This document shows, one piece after another, positions 9,330-20,242 of a stretch of 64,000 bases of DNA. Source of the DNA: Sternotherus odoratus (Eukaryota; Chordata; Testudines; Kinosternidae); the NCBI GenBank assembly GCA_032164245.1, contig JAVMKO010000003.1, positions 3,792,651 to 3,856,650 on the forward strand, in the 5' to 3' direction. The notes under the pieces were generated by a model that did not search any database, had not been told where the DNA came from, and worked only from the letters and a program-made list of their open reading frames with translations. Positions within the stretch are counted from its first letter, which is position 1. Each line of letters begins with the position of its first letter. The translations under genes were made by a program, and so were the position numbers.

Positions 9330-10746
9330 TCAGTCTTTAGGGTCAGGTGGTTTATCCTTCCATTCTTTGAGCTGTAAAGAATGAAACCATTTCCCCCAAG
9401 GTTTTTCATTTTTCCCAGTCAGGATTTCTACCTGACAAACACTGGGGCTGGCCTGATCCACAATAGAGCAGTGACCATGCCAGGGGTGTGTAAAGAGCTG
9501 CTTAGTAGTGACAGAGACAGTAGGGATGGCTTCCATCCTGGATCTTTCTAAAACAAAGTCAGAGGATTTATACACAGTTGAGAAACTTTGGCAGCTAGAA
9601 ACTGAACCAAATTTCTTAGCTGTTGCTTGCATTCTGAGCTAACTTAATCAACTCATTTTCACACCCTTCAATTGCAGCAAACTGCTTGCAAAAGCTAGCC
9701 TGAGGTTTCATTCCTTCAGGCCACCATTCATTTCCCCCAGAAATCCTGTCCTTTCCCTTTTCAGCTAGGGGTTGCTTTACAGAAACATCTTCCTGAGCAT
9801 CTTTCTGGGTTTCAGTTACATTCAGAACAACTTCTGAGACAACTGACACATCCTCCATCAGCATAAGCTGAGAGGCACGTTCTGTCTGCTCCTCAGACAG
9901 AAGGTTGGAGACAAACTCTCCCCCAACAGCTATTTGCCAACTGCCATTCCCAACAGTCACACAGTTGGGAATTTCCTCTCCTTTGTTCCCTGACAAAGGT
10001 TTGGAAATTGGGGTAGCTCCCTCCATGGGCAAGTTATTACCCCCAACACACACAATCTTATGAACACTTTTGTCCTGGATTTTAGTTGAGTCCAGAACTA
10101 CATCTGGCAAAACTGACACATTTTTAGTCAGCACAAACACCTGCTCCACAGACAGGACACTGGAGACATTTTCTCCCCCAGCAGTTAAACTGCTTTTGTG
10201 ACTAGACAAACAGTTTGAACTTCCCTTTCCCTTGTCATAAACCACGTGGCTATTAACAGACAAACACTGGGTGCTCCGGATGGCTTTTTTAACTTGCCAC
10301 TCCCAAGAAACAAACCATGGGAGACAGTTTCTCCCTCATACTCACTGAGCTGAACCTGTTTAGGGGTAGGCCTCCCTTCAGAGATCCTGTCCACTAGCAA
10401 CTGGGCTAACATCCCTGGGTTCCCCACTGTAGCCCTCACAGTGGGTCTCCTCCATACATTGCACTGACGTCTTGTGATCTGTTGGGGAGTCCCATGGGGA
10501 ACCGGGCACCCCTACTGATTATCAGACTCCCAGAGCCTCCACTCAGAAAAGGGGGCAGGGATCTGGCTTGGACAGGGAGCGGGTGTGGGGGATGCATCCT
10601 GTGTGGGGGCAGTGGGTTGTGGGGGAGCTCCCTGCATTAACTCTTCTCCGCATGACCGGAGACAAAGCATTCAGCAGGATGCTGATGGGCTGGCGATCAT
10701 ATTTTCCCATATCCTCCCCTAAATTTACCAGCTCCTTCCAAATCAT
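9330..10746 (-). pseudogene. Degenerate retroelement-like open frame, B1 copy
   Basis: The family is not recognised. Reading leftward from about 10746 there are open stretches of one hydrophilic protein broken by frameshifts: a helical start (IWKELVNLGEDMGKYDRQP), a segment at 10439-10263, and acidic, Val/Ser-rich sequence to 9330. It carries an internal imperfect repeat: the motif VLTKNVSVLPDVVLDSTKIQ recurs as LMEDVSVVSEVVLNVTETQ. No protease, RT or zinc-knuckle motif is visible. Low-complexity linker of a gag-like polyprotein is a guess. The same frame is better preserved in B2 and B3. Confidence 0.4.
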
Positions 10747-10826
10747 GTTCCTAAGGGTCTCCTTGGGTCGGTGCTGCCCAGGGTGGTGGGACGTGGGGGG
10801 ATTAGAATTGTGAGGGGCCTGGCAGA

Positions 10827-11238
10827 ATGAGGACCATTATTTGTCCTGCAGCCAGGCCACCAAGCCGGGTGCCCCACCACACCCGACCAGGCCTCACTCC
10901 GGCAGGGCTCCCTCCTGCCGGCTCCCCCAGGGGTCTGCCTCTGTCGGCGCCACGGAGCCGCCTGGACCCGCGACCACCAGGACCCTGGAGCCCCCCCCCG
11001 GACCCGCAACAACCAAGAGACCAGAGCTGGGTCCACGCCTCCCCCAGGGCAGTCCCACGGGCACCAGCAGCACCGCAGCAGGGAGACGGCCCCACACCCC
11101 GCCCGGCCCGGGGGCCAGGAGACACTGGGCTTAAGAGACTCGTTAAGTCTGTCCAGCAGGCCTGGGCCAACCTGTGGGGCAGAGACGAGTCCAGAACCTC
11201 CCCCAGGAGATCAGGGGCCCCCAGGGGGCACCCCCAAG
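10827..11238 (+). CDS. Proline-rich coding exon of a putative tail-anchored protein gene, B1
   Basis: The family is not recognised. A frame opens at ATG 10827 (purine at -3) and runs through Pro/Arg-rich sequence to an amphipathic helix (LKRLVKSVQQAWANLWGRDE). At 11238 a possible donor (CAA G|gtgcta) leaves in phase 1, which fits the phase-1 terminal exon at 12735. Joined, the model gives 157 residues: a disordered cytosolic part, a helix and a C-terminal membrane anchor. Alternatively the exon starts internally at 10852 after the acceptor tatttgtcctgcag, or reads on to TGA at 11258. The protein is identical in B2 and B3. The donor is non-ideal and other frames are open too because of high GC, so confidence is moderate. 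Confidence 0.42.
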
Positions 11239-11379
11239 GTGCTAAGGTCTCCAGCTGATCACAGCCCTCCCCGGGGAGCAGCGCTGAAAGGGGCAGGTGC
11301 AGGGAGGGGCTACCACCTGCCCGGGCACAGGGGGGCCCCCGCCTTCCCCCCAACTGCCAACCTGCCTGGTCCCCCTCAG

Positions 11380-11851
11380 CACCTGGCACATCCCCGTCTC
11401 CCTGCACCCGGGGGGGGGGCCTGCCTGCCCCCCCCGACCTGGCACATGCCCATCTCCCTGCACCCGGGGGGGAGGGGGGAGGCTCTGCCGGGCCCTGCTC
11501 AACGCCCGGCACATCCAAGTCTTCCTGCACCCGGGGGGGCCCTCCCTGGCCCCACTCAGCACGTCCCCGTCTCCCTGTACCCCAGGGGCCCCTGCCTGCC
11601 CCCCCCCAACCCGGCACATCCCCGTCTTCCTGCACCCGGGGGGGGGGCTCTGCCTGACCCCCCTAAGCACCCGGCACATCCCCATCTCCTTGCACCTGGG
11701 GGGGCCCTGCCTGCCCCCCCAACCCAGCACATGCCCGTCTCCCTACACCCGGGGGGGGGGCTCTTCTTGGCCCCCCTCTGCGCCCGGCACATCCCCGTCT
11801 CCCTGCACCCGGGGGGGCCTTGTCTGCTCCCCCCAACCTGGCACATCCCCA
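11380..11851. repeat. GC-rich minisatellite in the last intron, about 59-bp unit, B1
   Basis: About eight or nine imperfect units built on cacatccccgtctccctgca - cccgggggggccctgcctgcc. One further unit remains at about 12637-12680 beyond the inserted LTR, showing that the LTR landed inside the array. Long G and C runs give long open frames in most phases; these are not genes. Confidence 0.9.
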
Positions 11852-12636
11852 TGTCACAGAGCGCCCGGGTGATGGTCTGGAACCGCTCCCTAGGAAGCCA
11901 GACCGGACTCCGGGTGGAGGGCCCCTTCTCGTACACAGCGTGTTTCCCAGGCCAGGAGCTTCAGGGGTACCCACTTCCACCTTCCTGGGTCTGTCCTCGG
12001 AGCATTCAGCACCTTCTGCCCCTCCGTGTGCTTCCCCCAGCTAGCCCGCCTGGGCGGGGTCCTGGGAGAGCCCATGGGTTCTGTACCCCAAATCCACAGT
12101 CAAACGTGACTCTCAGTCAGCCAGCAGAATAGACGGTTTATTTGAGATGTCAGGAACCATCCAACTCACAGCTTCTCAGTCCAAACAGGGTCCATCCAGT
12201 TAGGCCTTTCTGGGGTGTGCCAGGAGGTGAGACCCAGATTCTGGGCTCCTGCTTCTCCCCCAGTTTTATTCGATGACTTTCATCTGGTCCAACACAGACC
12301 ATGCAGCGAAAGAGCGTGAGCCCTCCGCTGGATCCATCTCGGGGCCAGAGAGCGAGTTGGCTTCTCTGCCTCTCCCAGCTCGACCCAGACCCAGACTGAC
12401 TCAAACCCCCCTCTCTAGCCACTTCCTGCTCCTTTGTCTCTTTCCCGGGCTTCAGGTGTTACCTGACCTCCCTCCCCCACCTGGGGTCAGGTTACAGCTT
12501 CCAGGGATGCACACCCAGTGAGGGGAGGGCGTTGCCTCCTTGCTTTTAGCATCAGCCCCTATCCCTTCACATAGATACTTAAGAAATGCATAGGGGAAAC
12601 TGAGGCACACACACACAGTACTCCCACTTCGTCACA
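11852..12636 (-). mobile_element. Solo LTR with 5-bp TSD, B1
   Basis: On the minus strand it starts TGTGACGAAG at 12636 and ends in CA at 11852. The flanks are cccca (11847-11851) and cccca (12637-12641), a 5-bp target-site duplication. AATAAA lies on the minus strand near 12266. It sits inside the minisatellite, between the two exons of the putative tail-anchored gene. The same insertion is in B2 and B3, so it predates the tandem amplification. Confidence 0.75.
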
Positions 12637-12734
12637 CCCCATCTCCCTGCACCCGGGGGGGCTCTGCCTGGCCCCCCTCTCCAGTCCAGAACCCCCACCC
12701 ACACTGGGCAGCTGAGATCTTTTTTTTCTTTTAG

Positions 12735-12796
12735 AACATATTTTATACACATTGGTCTGGATCATTGTGCTGCTGGTGTTCGTATTCACCCGCTGA
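12735..12796 (+). CDS. Terminal exon encoding a C-terminal membrane anchor, B1
   Basis: A strong acceptor (gatcttttttttcttttag) ends at 12734. In phase 1 the 62-bp exon reads HILYTLVWIIVLLVFVFTR and then TGA at 12794-12796, with AATAAA at 12810-12815. A hydrophobic helix of about 16 residues ending in a single basic residue at the very C terminus is the form of a tail anchor, so the protein would face the cytosol and be inserted post-translationally in ER, nuclear envelope or mitochondrial outer membrane. No KASH-type PPPX end, SNARE or BCL2-family motif is seen. The other two frames are not hydrophobic. The preceding exon is proposed at 10827-11238. The exon is unchanged in B2 and B3. Confidence 0.58.
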
Positions 12797-12809
12797 AAAT
12801 TGAACGCAG

Positions 12810-12815
12810 AATAAA
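12810..12815 (+). terminator. Poly(A) signal AATAAA, B1 tail-anchored gene
   Basis: AATAAA lies 13 bases after the stop codon. The copies are at 21675-21680 and 30542-30547. Confidence 0.6.
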
Positions 12816-12861
12816 ACCTGTGTGCGGTGTCAGACAACTGCGTGTAAAGACACGTCCCATT

Positions 12862-12882
12862 CCCCCCCCCCCCCGGGGGGGG
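12862..12882. repeat. Homopolymer C-run/G-run, B1
   Basis: Thirteen C followed by eight G. The C run is 14 long in B2 (21727-21740) and 10 in B3 (30594-30603); it is one of very few differences between B2 and B3. Confidence 0.9.
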
Positions 12883-13063
12883 CAGTTCAGAGCTGGCGAG
12901 GGGGCCCCTGTTTTTGATGCTGTGCCTGCAGCCCCGGGTGGCTCCTGGGCCCCCAGCCCCATTAGGGGTCCGGTCCCCTGTCCCAAGGGGCGTCTCACGC
13001 TCCTCACAGGAATCGCCCCCGTCTGCTGGGGCCCAGGCTGAGCCCCGCTGCTTTCCCCAGTGG

Positions 13064-13168
13064 TTGCCTCCTTGCTTCCAGCATTAGCCCCTATCCCTTC
13101 ACATAGACACTTAAGAAATGCATAGGGGAAACTGAGGCACGCACACACAGTACTCCCACTTCGTCACA
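13064..13168 (-). mobile_element. Truncated second copy of the B-unit LTR, B1
   Basis: This stretch repeats 12529-12636 (the start of the LTR on the minus strand, from ttgcctccttgct to cttcgtcaca) with a few changes. The rest of the LTR is missing. Copies at 21930-22034 and 30793-30897. Confidence 0.65.
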
Positions 13169-14166
13169 GTCATTAAGGAGGGAAGTGTAACTATCCGGCT
13201 TTTCTGTAGCAATGCTGGAAGGAGCAAGACTCAAATTTTATTTGCAAGACTCAAATTTTATTATAAAAACTGGGGTCCAAGAAGGAGCTGAGTAGAAGAA
13301 GATCAGAAATACCAGAAGCAAGGAGGAGAAGGGCTGGAAGAAGACCAAAGGAGATAAGGAACCCCTGAGGAAAAGAACTCACCTCCAAGACCCAGCCTAA
13401 GATAAAAGCTGCCAGGACTTTTCTGACCCTGAGGTGCAGCAGCTAAGATCCAGAGACTGACCTTGCTTGTCATATACAGGGGAAGCCTGCTTGCCTGTCC
13501 CAGGATTGGTGAGCATGATACTGTGTGTTTAGCTTGTGTATTCTGTTTGTTTGGGAACTGTCAATAAATAGAGGATAAGAATATTACTGTGTGAGGCTCT
13601 TTCAGCGGCTAAAGATCCTGCCGACCCGCAGGAAGATGTGCCCTGAGCCCTAGGAATTGGGTAAGGGTGGCTGTACAAATTAACAGGGTTTCACCTTGAG
13701 CCCTAGGAACTGGGTAAAGGTGTATGTCCCTATAGTGTGGAAGGGATAGAGAATTTGTGCGGGTAACACCAGGAGTAAGACCTGGCCATTTGCTGCCTTC
13801 TGATGATCCCATCTAGCCTTAAATGCTATGAAGCTATGAATGATTTTATACCTCTAGCATGTTCCCTCTTGACATAGTCCCAGGCTTTTCAATCGCTCTC
13901 TGTATACAGGAGTCTTTCCAGGCCTTAAATCATTTTGGACCTTCCTATTTCAGTTCATGACAGGGTGCGCCACTGCCCCCATCAGGGGAGCTTAAAGTGT
14001 TTTCAGTTGCAGGTAAAGTACCTTCCACACCTCAAAGGGGTGGTCCCAGCTGACAGCTGGGCCTGGGTAAGGAGCTCCTTAAAAGGAAGATCTTGAGCCA
14101 TGGGAGACGGCCTTTCTCCCAGGAAGAAGCACACTCAATTTGGGCCTGGGTTAAGAATACTTGTCC
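13169..14166. other. Unclassified repeat-like sequence, no gene seen, B1
   Basis: It holds a direct repeat of caagactcaaattttatt (about 13226-13262), an AATAAA near 13563 and a tandem repeat of about 50 bases based on tgagccctaggaa(t/c)tgggtaa (13642-13740). The look is of LTR or leader remnants. The ERV-B3 junction corresponds to position 13517 here. Confidence 0.35.
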
Positions 14167-14709
14167 TGTAGCGGGATGTCCGTAGGGCTATAGAGGGAGA
14201 CCAGGAATGAAGTCCAAGGAGACCAATGAGGCTTAAAACAAAACGTGTTTATTCGGCCGAGGTGACAGCCGCCCAAAAGCGTAAAGAAACTGCCACACCA
14301 ACCACGCTTAACTTACAGTTTTTATAGTTTTAATCAACTACGCAACTTGTATATGTGTTACATGATTGGCTACCTTATATTGCTAGGCAGATTTAGACTA
14401 CTCACGTGGAGTAGGCACATGGCAGGAGCAGCTTGATTGGACAGAATTCGCGCCCTTTTTGCAGGGTCATTTGCTCATACTCAGAACTTGCAATAGCAGC
14501 ATATTACTTTAATGAGGTAGTAGGTGTATAAAAGTGCAAAAGCCAATTCCATCACTTATGGCCATTTAAAACTTTTTCCATAACCTTATTAAAATAAACA
14601 TTAACATTAAACAGTTTATAATAGCCATCTATCATCCTGCCCTTAGTGGAAATTTTATGTTTTGACCTTTACGCATCAGCATCAGCATTTGCTTTCTAAA
14701 GCCCTCTCA
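14167..14709 (-). mobile_element. Solo LTR of the gammaretrovirus-like ERV family, B1
   Basis: Read on the minus strand it matches the LTRs at 31246 and 38202 in the R-U5 end (cggccgaataaacacg motif) and much of U3, but is clearly more diverged. It is flanked by gtcc on both sides (14163-14166 and 14710-14713), a perfect 4-bp target-site duplication as made by gammaretroviral integrases. It was formed by LTR-LTR recombination before the B unit was amplified. Confidence 0.85.
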
Positions 14710-15639
14710 GTCCTACAGAAAGGACCCAGAGCTGAGCAGAGGGATGCTCTCTGAACTCAGGGTGCTTGGGACTCCTAGGACTGTCATAACAGTCCCCAGT
14801 CAACCAGGAACACTTTGTTGTGAGTGAATGCCCTAAGAGGGTGAAGTAAGACCTGCAGTGGGTATGTAGCTAAGTGTTTGAACCCTGAAGTTGGCAGAAA
14901 TTCATCAGCCCCATGGGGACTGGCAGGTGGGTGTAAAACAGCTGCCGTTTAAGGATGATACAGGGATTTTTATCAGCACTTGCTTGGAAGGATTTGCATA
15001 ACCCATTCCTGGCTTCACCACTCAGGAGTAGCATCCCAAACGCATGCAGATAAACCCCCAATATCATGCATTCCCTAAATCTGTTTCCAACCCCTGGGTT
15101 AGTTTCATTCAAGGATGAATCAGACATCACAGACCAAACTTTCAAATAGGCCTTAGCTCGGGCCTCAGGCAGCTCCCCTCACACGGAGGACGGGACCTTG
15201 GGCTCCTGGCTTCCTCATTGGCCAGCCTGCCCTGTCAGTCAGGCTGAGCCAGAGTGTTGGCGTCTCCTCTTTGGTCCTGGGGACTGTCCGTCTCAAAGTT
15301 CTGATTTCTCTTCATCCATTCCCCCTTTCGTTTGGTGCTGGGAGAGGCCAGCCAAAAACCCCTCTGAGTTTGAGTGGGGGGCCAGCAGCCCCTTCCCCTG
15401 GCCTAGATCCTGTCTTCAGAGCAGGCCCCTTGGCCTGAACTGGAAACACACAGACACACACAGAGCCCAGGAACTAGATGAACACACACTAAGAGCAAGT
15501 TTGAGCGGACTGGGCCAATCAGCACTTTTCAGCTGATCCCCTTATGTGTCCCTGTGCTCAGTGAACTGAGTTGAGCAGCACTCTCGGCTGCCCCCCCCCC
15601 CCTTATGTGCCCCAAGTTGAACACGTCCCTATCCCACTT
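14710..15639. other. Spacer without supported gene, B1
   Basis: Mixed sequence with a C-run near 15590. Short frames at 14870-15145 (-) and 15198-15536 (+) have no homology I can recognise and no gene-like signals. The same sequence is in B2. Confidence 0.35.
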
Positions 15640-16790
15640 TCACAGTAACCAACTCGATGAGCAAACCCCACCGTATCTTTGGGCACCACAGGGATCTTTT
15701 AGCTGAGGTAAAAGAAGCGTTGCTGAGGAGTAAATGGGGGAAGCTACAGACACGAATGAGCAAAATTTAGAGAGTGAGAGAGAAACAACCAACTTCACCA
15801 TAAGGGTTATTTATTGAATAATAATGATAACCATACAAAGAGAGCCTAAACCAGCATAGCATCCATTATTGAAGGGTAATTCCTGAGACAGGAAGGAAAA
15901 CAGAGAAAAAAGAGAGAGAGAGAGAGAGAAAAGGGGATCTCACCCCACTCCTGCAGCATGAATTAGTCGGGGTTTCCAGGTGATTGTAGCCAGTCAGGGT
16001 CCTGAAGGTAAGAGACTGGGAGAGCCCCCAGCATGATCAGTTAGGTGATGATGGAGTGGAACTGGTGCAGAGTTTGGGTCTTAGCATCAGAACACTGACT
16101 GGGGCACAGGTAGGGGGTTTTATAGAGAAAATACAAAGGTTTAAGGGAGAACAAAGATTTGTTTAGGAGTAAACTGGGGATTCCAGGGTTTTTTTAGGAT
16201 AGACAATAGAAGCTGATCACTCTTGGCTATGGGAGGTGTTTTCTTCAGGGAGCTCACAATGTAACCGGGTTGCTTCAGTATTTTGGGATATCAGTCAAAG
16301 ATCTATTACTAGAAATGGTCTGATAATTGCTGAGCTGGGTGTGTACAGGTGTAGGTTCATTAGCATTTGGAGCAGGGATGCCCAGAATGCAGGGCATCCC
16401 TGCTTTTTAGGTTCCAGAGTTCAGTGTGGTTCTCTTTTTTTCATTCTTCATGCTAATTCCTGTCCATCTTTCATGCAGATGAGGCATGGGGAGTGGTCTC
16501 AGTTCGCCATTCCTTATGCTAATCGAGATGTCTTATTCTTGTCACCTTGTCAGGAGGGGTCCAGGTGTGTCTCCCAACACCCTTCATTGTTCTCTGCAGA
16601 CCTTTTCTCTGATCAGCTTTGGTTCAAACAGAGACTGGGTGGGGAGTGTCTTTCATGAGCCCTGGTTCCCCAATAACACAGAGCAGACTAGTATCAAACT
16701 GTGCCCTGGTTCCCAAAAACACAGAGCTGCCTGGTATCAAGTACCCCCGTTGATGGGGTGCTTGCATTGAGCGAGTATCCCCCATCACAT
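15640..16790 (-). mobile_element. LTR of a second retrovirus family (3' LTR of the env remnant), B1
   Basis: On the minus strand it begins near TGTGATGGGG at about 16790, has a TATA box (ctataaaa, plus-strand 16118-16125) and AATAAA (plus-strand 15810-15815), which fits U3-R-U5. It lies directly downstream of the env end on that strand. The right border near 15640 is approximate. A (GA)n tract lies at about 15908-15929. The B2 copy is about 24507-25657. Confidence 0.5.
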
Positions 16791-16823
16791 TCTTACTCCG
16801 TGGTACCAAGTCTGATTTTCCAT

Positions 16824-17200
16824 TCATTGCAGTTGCCGCATCAGTCTTTGTATCCAACAAACAAGCAGAATCAGACCAATTGCTAGTATAATTTGGAAAC
16901 CAATGATCACCACAATGGGGTGAAGCATGATATTTAAAAGACCTGTTGCAGTGGGGCTCCACCCAAGCAAAGTCTCCCACCAAGAGTGGTGGCCTGTGTT
17001 TGTACCTTAACAGCAGTGAGACCCATTTCCAGTGAAATGGAAGAAACCTCCTTGTAAAGCTGAGGATAGGCACTGAAATGTTGTACAGTTCATATAGACA
17101 CAGTAAACTTAATATTACAACTAACAATGGTGGTTACATTATAGAAACAGCAATTAATGTAAGACAACATGGCTTGGACCCAATGTCCATTAATTAATAC
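16824..17200 (-). pseudogene. env: Retroviral env 3' end (transmembrane subunit remnant), B1
   Basis: A minus-strand frame ending at TGA 16824-16826 encodes the end of a retroviral TM protein: a membrane-proximal segment rich in Trp and Gly, an unbroken hydrophobic span of about 21 residues at plus-strand 16848-16912, then a short basic tail (WIQRLMRQLQ). Farther upstream the reading frame changes and stops appear, so the gene is broken. It is followed on the same strand by an LTR. It is not part of the complete provirus at 31246, which lacks env. Assignment rests on layout and hydrophobicity, not on a database match. Confidence 0.5.
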
Positions 17201-17953
17201 AATACTGTATTACATCTTGTCCTTACACACACACACATGCTTTACCAACATAGACCATAACAGACCTCTCTTCCTGGATAACATTGAAGGAACAGAGAGA
17301 CTTATTCCCAGGTTACTCATTCATCCCAATCCTTATGGCTAGTTTCAATCAAGGTAGCACATGTGCAATGTGAGAGAGATTCATGCCCTCTAAGTGGATT
17401 TGAACCTCCTTCAGAGAAGTCTGAGGTTGAAAAACCAAATGTTCTTGTTGATTTAATCCCAACACATGGAGTCCTGAAATTAGGGCTCTTAAATGTCAGA
17501 GGGGAGCAAGATTTTTGATCAGAGGCAGTTGCAGTTCCTCTCCGGGTAACGAAGGTGTCTGAGTTCCAATGAAAATGATGACATAGGGCATGCTTCTTCC
17601 CCAAACAGCAGAGGAAACCAGGGCTTCCCTGCACCTTTCACCACCCAGGAGACTGGCAGTGGGTGTGTTTGTTCCGTTCAAACTGGTAGTGATGATGCAG
17701 GGCCGAGGGGGTGGTTCCCATTCCCATAAAATCCCTGCATGTGGCAAAGCAATTTTACTTCCTGGGCTCCAGCTAGCGAGCACCTCCAGAGGCTCATCTG
17801 AGGGATCACAGGGACAGCACAGAGCCTGGACAGCATCAGACTCCAGACACTTATGAACAGCAGGGTGCTGGTGCACCAGTGGGATGTCATGGCTCGTATA
17901 CAGGACCTGTGAGGGGGCAGAGAAAAGAGAGAGAAACTTCCCACGCTCCCCAC
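17201..17953 (-). other. Probable further retroviral debris up to the B1/B2 junction
   Basis: Minus-strand open stretches at 17496-17876 and 17317-17634 overlap in different frames. They lie upstream of the env end on the same strand and may be decayed env surface sequence, but no motif confirms this. An (AC)n tract is at 17226-17238. Confidence 0.3.
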
Positions 17954-18166
17954 GTATATACTAGGAGAATCTGGGGTCAGTATCACAGGGGAAACATGAA
18001 GTGGTGACCTACGTGAGGGTGGCCATAATAAGTCGAGATCTTTTCTGGCCTTTTCCTGTCTCAACATCAGGGTAGGCACTGACCAGCCCGCTCCATGCGT
18101 ATTTTCCAACAGCTCAAAGCTGTTCCCTCTTGCTAGCCAAGAAGGGTGGCCGACAGGATGGAGAGG

Positions 18167-19611
18167 TCAGTCTTTAGGGTCAGGTGGTTTATCCTTCCAT
18201 TCTTTGAGCTGTAAAGAATGAAACCATTTCCCCCAAGGTTTTCCATTTTTCCCAGTCAGGATTTCTACCTGACAAACACTGGGGCTGGCCTGATCCACAA
18301 TAGAGCAGTGGCCATCCCAGGGGTGTGTAAAGAGCTGCTTAGTGGTGACAGAGACAGTAGGGATGGCTTCCATCCTGGATCTTTCTAAAACAAAGTCAGA
18401 GGATTTATACACAGTTGAGAAACTTTGGCAGCTAGAAACTGAACCAAATTTCTTAGCACCTACACTGTTGCTTGCATTCTGAGCTAACTTAATCAACTCA
18501 TTTTTATACCCTTCAATTGCAGCAAACTGCTTGCAAAAGCTAGCCTGAGGTTTCATTCCTTCAGGCCACCATTCATTTCCCCCAGAAATCCTGTCCTTTC
18601 CCTTTTCAGCTAGGGGTTGCTTTACAGAAACATCTTCCTGAACATCTTTTTGGGTTTCAGTTACATTCAGAACAACTTCTGAGACAACTGACATCCTCCA
18701 TCAGCGTAAGCTGAGAGGCACGTTCTGTCTGCTCCTCAGACAGAAGGTTGGAGACAAACTCTCCCCCAACAGCTATTTACCAACTGCCATTCCCAACTGC
18801 CATTCCCAACAGTCACACAGTTGGGAATTTCCTCTCCTTTGTTCCCTGACAAAGGTTTGGAAATTGGGGTAGCTCCCTCCATGGGCAAGTTATTACCCCC
18901 AACACACACAATCTTATGAACACTTTTGTCCTGGATTTTAGTTGAGTCCAGAACTACATCTGGCAAAACTGACAAATTTTTAGTCAGCACAAACACCTGC
19001 TCCACAGACAGGACACTGGAGACATTTTCTCCCCCGGCAGTTAAACTGCTTTTGTGACTAGACAAACAGTTTGAACTTCCCTTTCCCTTGTCATAAACCA
19101 CGTGGCTATTAACAGACAAACACTGGGTGCTCCGGATGGCTTTTTTAACAGGCAAATTGCCACTCCCAAGAAACAAACCATGGGAGACAGTTTCTCCCTC
19201 ATACTCACTGAGCTGAACCTGTTTAGGGGTAGGCCTCCCTTCAGAGATCCTGTCCACTAGCAACTGGGCTAACATCCCTGGGTTCCCCACTGTAGCCCTC
19301 ACAGTGGGTCTCCTCCATACATTGCACTGACGTCTTGTGATCTGTTGGGGAGTCCCATGGGGAACCGGGCACCCCTACTGATTATCAGACTCCCAGAGCC
19401 TCCACTCAGAAAAGGGGGCAGGGATCTGGCTTGGACAGGGAGCGGGTGTGGGGGATGCATCCTGTGTGGGGGCAGTGGGTTGTGGGGGAGCTCCCTGCAT
19501 TAACTCTGTTCTCCGCATGACCTGAGACAAAGCATTCAGCAGGATGCTGATGGGCTGGCGATCATATTTTCCCATATCCTCCCCTAAATTTACCAGCTCC
19601 TTCCAAATCAT
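18167..19611 (-). pseudogene. Degenerate retroelement-like open frame, B2 copy
   Basis: Same sequence family as 9330-10746 but with longer frames: 19611-19375 and 19302-18736 are in one frame separated by a single TAG at 19375-19377 (context CAG TAG GGG), and 18694-18167 continues after a frameshift. The product is hydrophilic and acidic with the internal NVSVLPDVVLDST-type repeat. No enzymatic domain is seen. Confidence 0.4.
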
Positions 19612-19691
19612 GTTCCTAAGGGTCTCCTTGGGTCGGTGCTGCCCAGGGTGGTGGGACTTGGGGGGATTAGAATTGTGAGGGGCCTGGCAGA

Positions 19692-20103
19692 ATGAGGACC
19701 ATTATTTGTCCTGCAGCCAGGCCACCAAGCCGGGTGCCCCACCACACCCGACCAGGCCTCACTCCGGCAGGGCTCCCTCCTGCCGGCTCCCCCAGGGGTC
19801 TGCCTCTGTCGGCGCCACGGAGCCGCCTGGACCCGCGACCACCAGGACCCTGGAGCCCCCCCCCGGACCCGCAACAACCAAGAGACCAGAGCTGGGTCCA
19901 CGCCTCCCCCAGGGCAGTCCCACGGGCACCAGCAGCACCGCAGCAGGGAGACGGCCCCACACCCCGCCCGGCCCGGGGGCCAGGAGACACTGGGCTTAAG
20001 AGACTCGTTAAGTCTGTCCAGCAGGCCTGGGCCAACCTGTGGGGCAGAGACGAGTCCAGAACCTCCCCCAGGAGATCAGGGGCCCCCAGGGGGCACCCCC
20101 AAG
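19692..20103 (+). CDS. Proline-rich exon of putative tail-anchored protein gene, B2
   Basis: The translated frame is the same as in B1, residue for residue, with the same ATG, alternative acceptor (exon from 19717) and phase-1 donor. See 10827-11238 for the argument. Confidence 0.42.
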
Positions 20104-20242
20104 GTGCTAAGGTCTCCAGCTGATCACAGCCCTCCCCGGGGAGCAGCGCTGAAAGGGGCAGGTGCAGGGAGGGGCTACCACCTGCCCGGGCACAGGGGGG
20201 CCCCCGCCTTCCCCCCAACTGCCAACCTGCCTGGCCCCCCTC

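Larger units (their letters stand above)
9117..17953. repeat. Tandem segmental duplication, B unit copy B1
   Basis: The unit begins at gtatatact. The same bases begin B2 at 17954 and B3 at 26821. B1 is 8837 bases and differs from B2 by scattered substitutions and small indels, such as the extra cctacact-type insertion and duplicated tgccattcccaac in B2. In B1 the left flank is LTR sequence rather than the end of a B unit. Confidence 0.95.

Noticed and set aside
11239..12132. 297-codon plus-strand frame over the B minisatellite
   Set aside because: It starts in the proline-rich exon in a different phase, runs through the repeat and into an LTR; it is best explained as a GC artefact.
16624..17127. 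167-codon minus-strand frame taken as one gene
   Set aside because: It crosses the env end and the LTR border in another frame than the membrane span and has no coherent domain.
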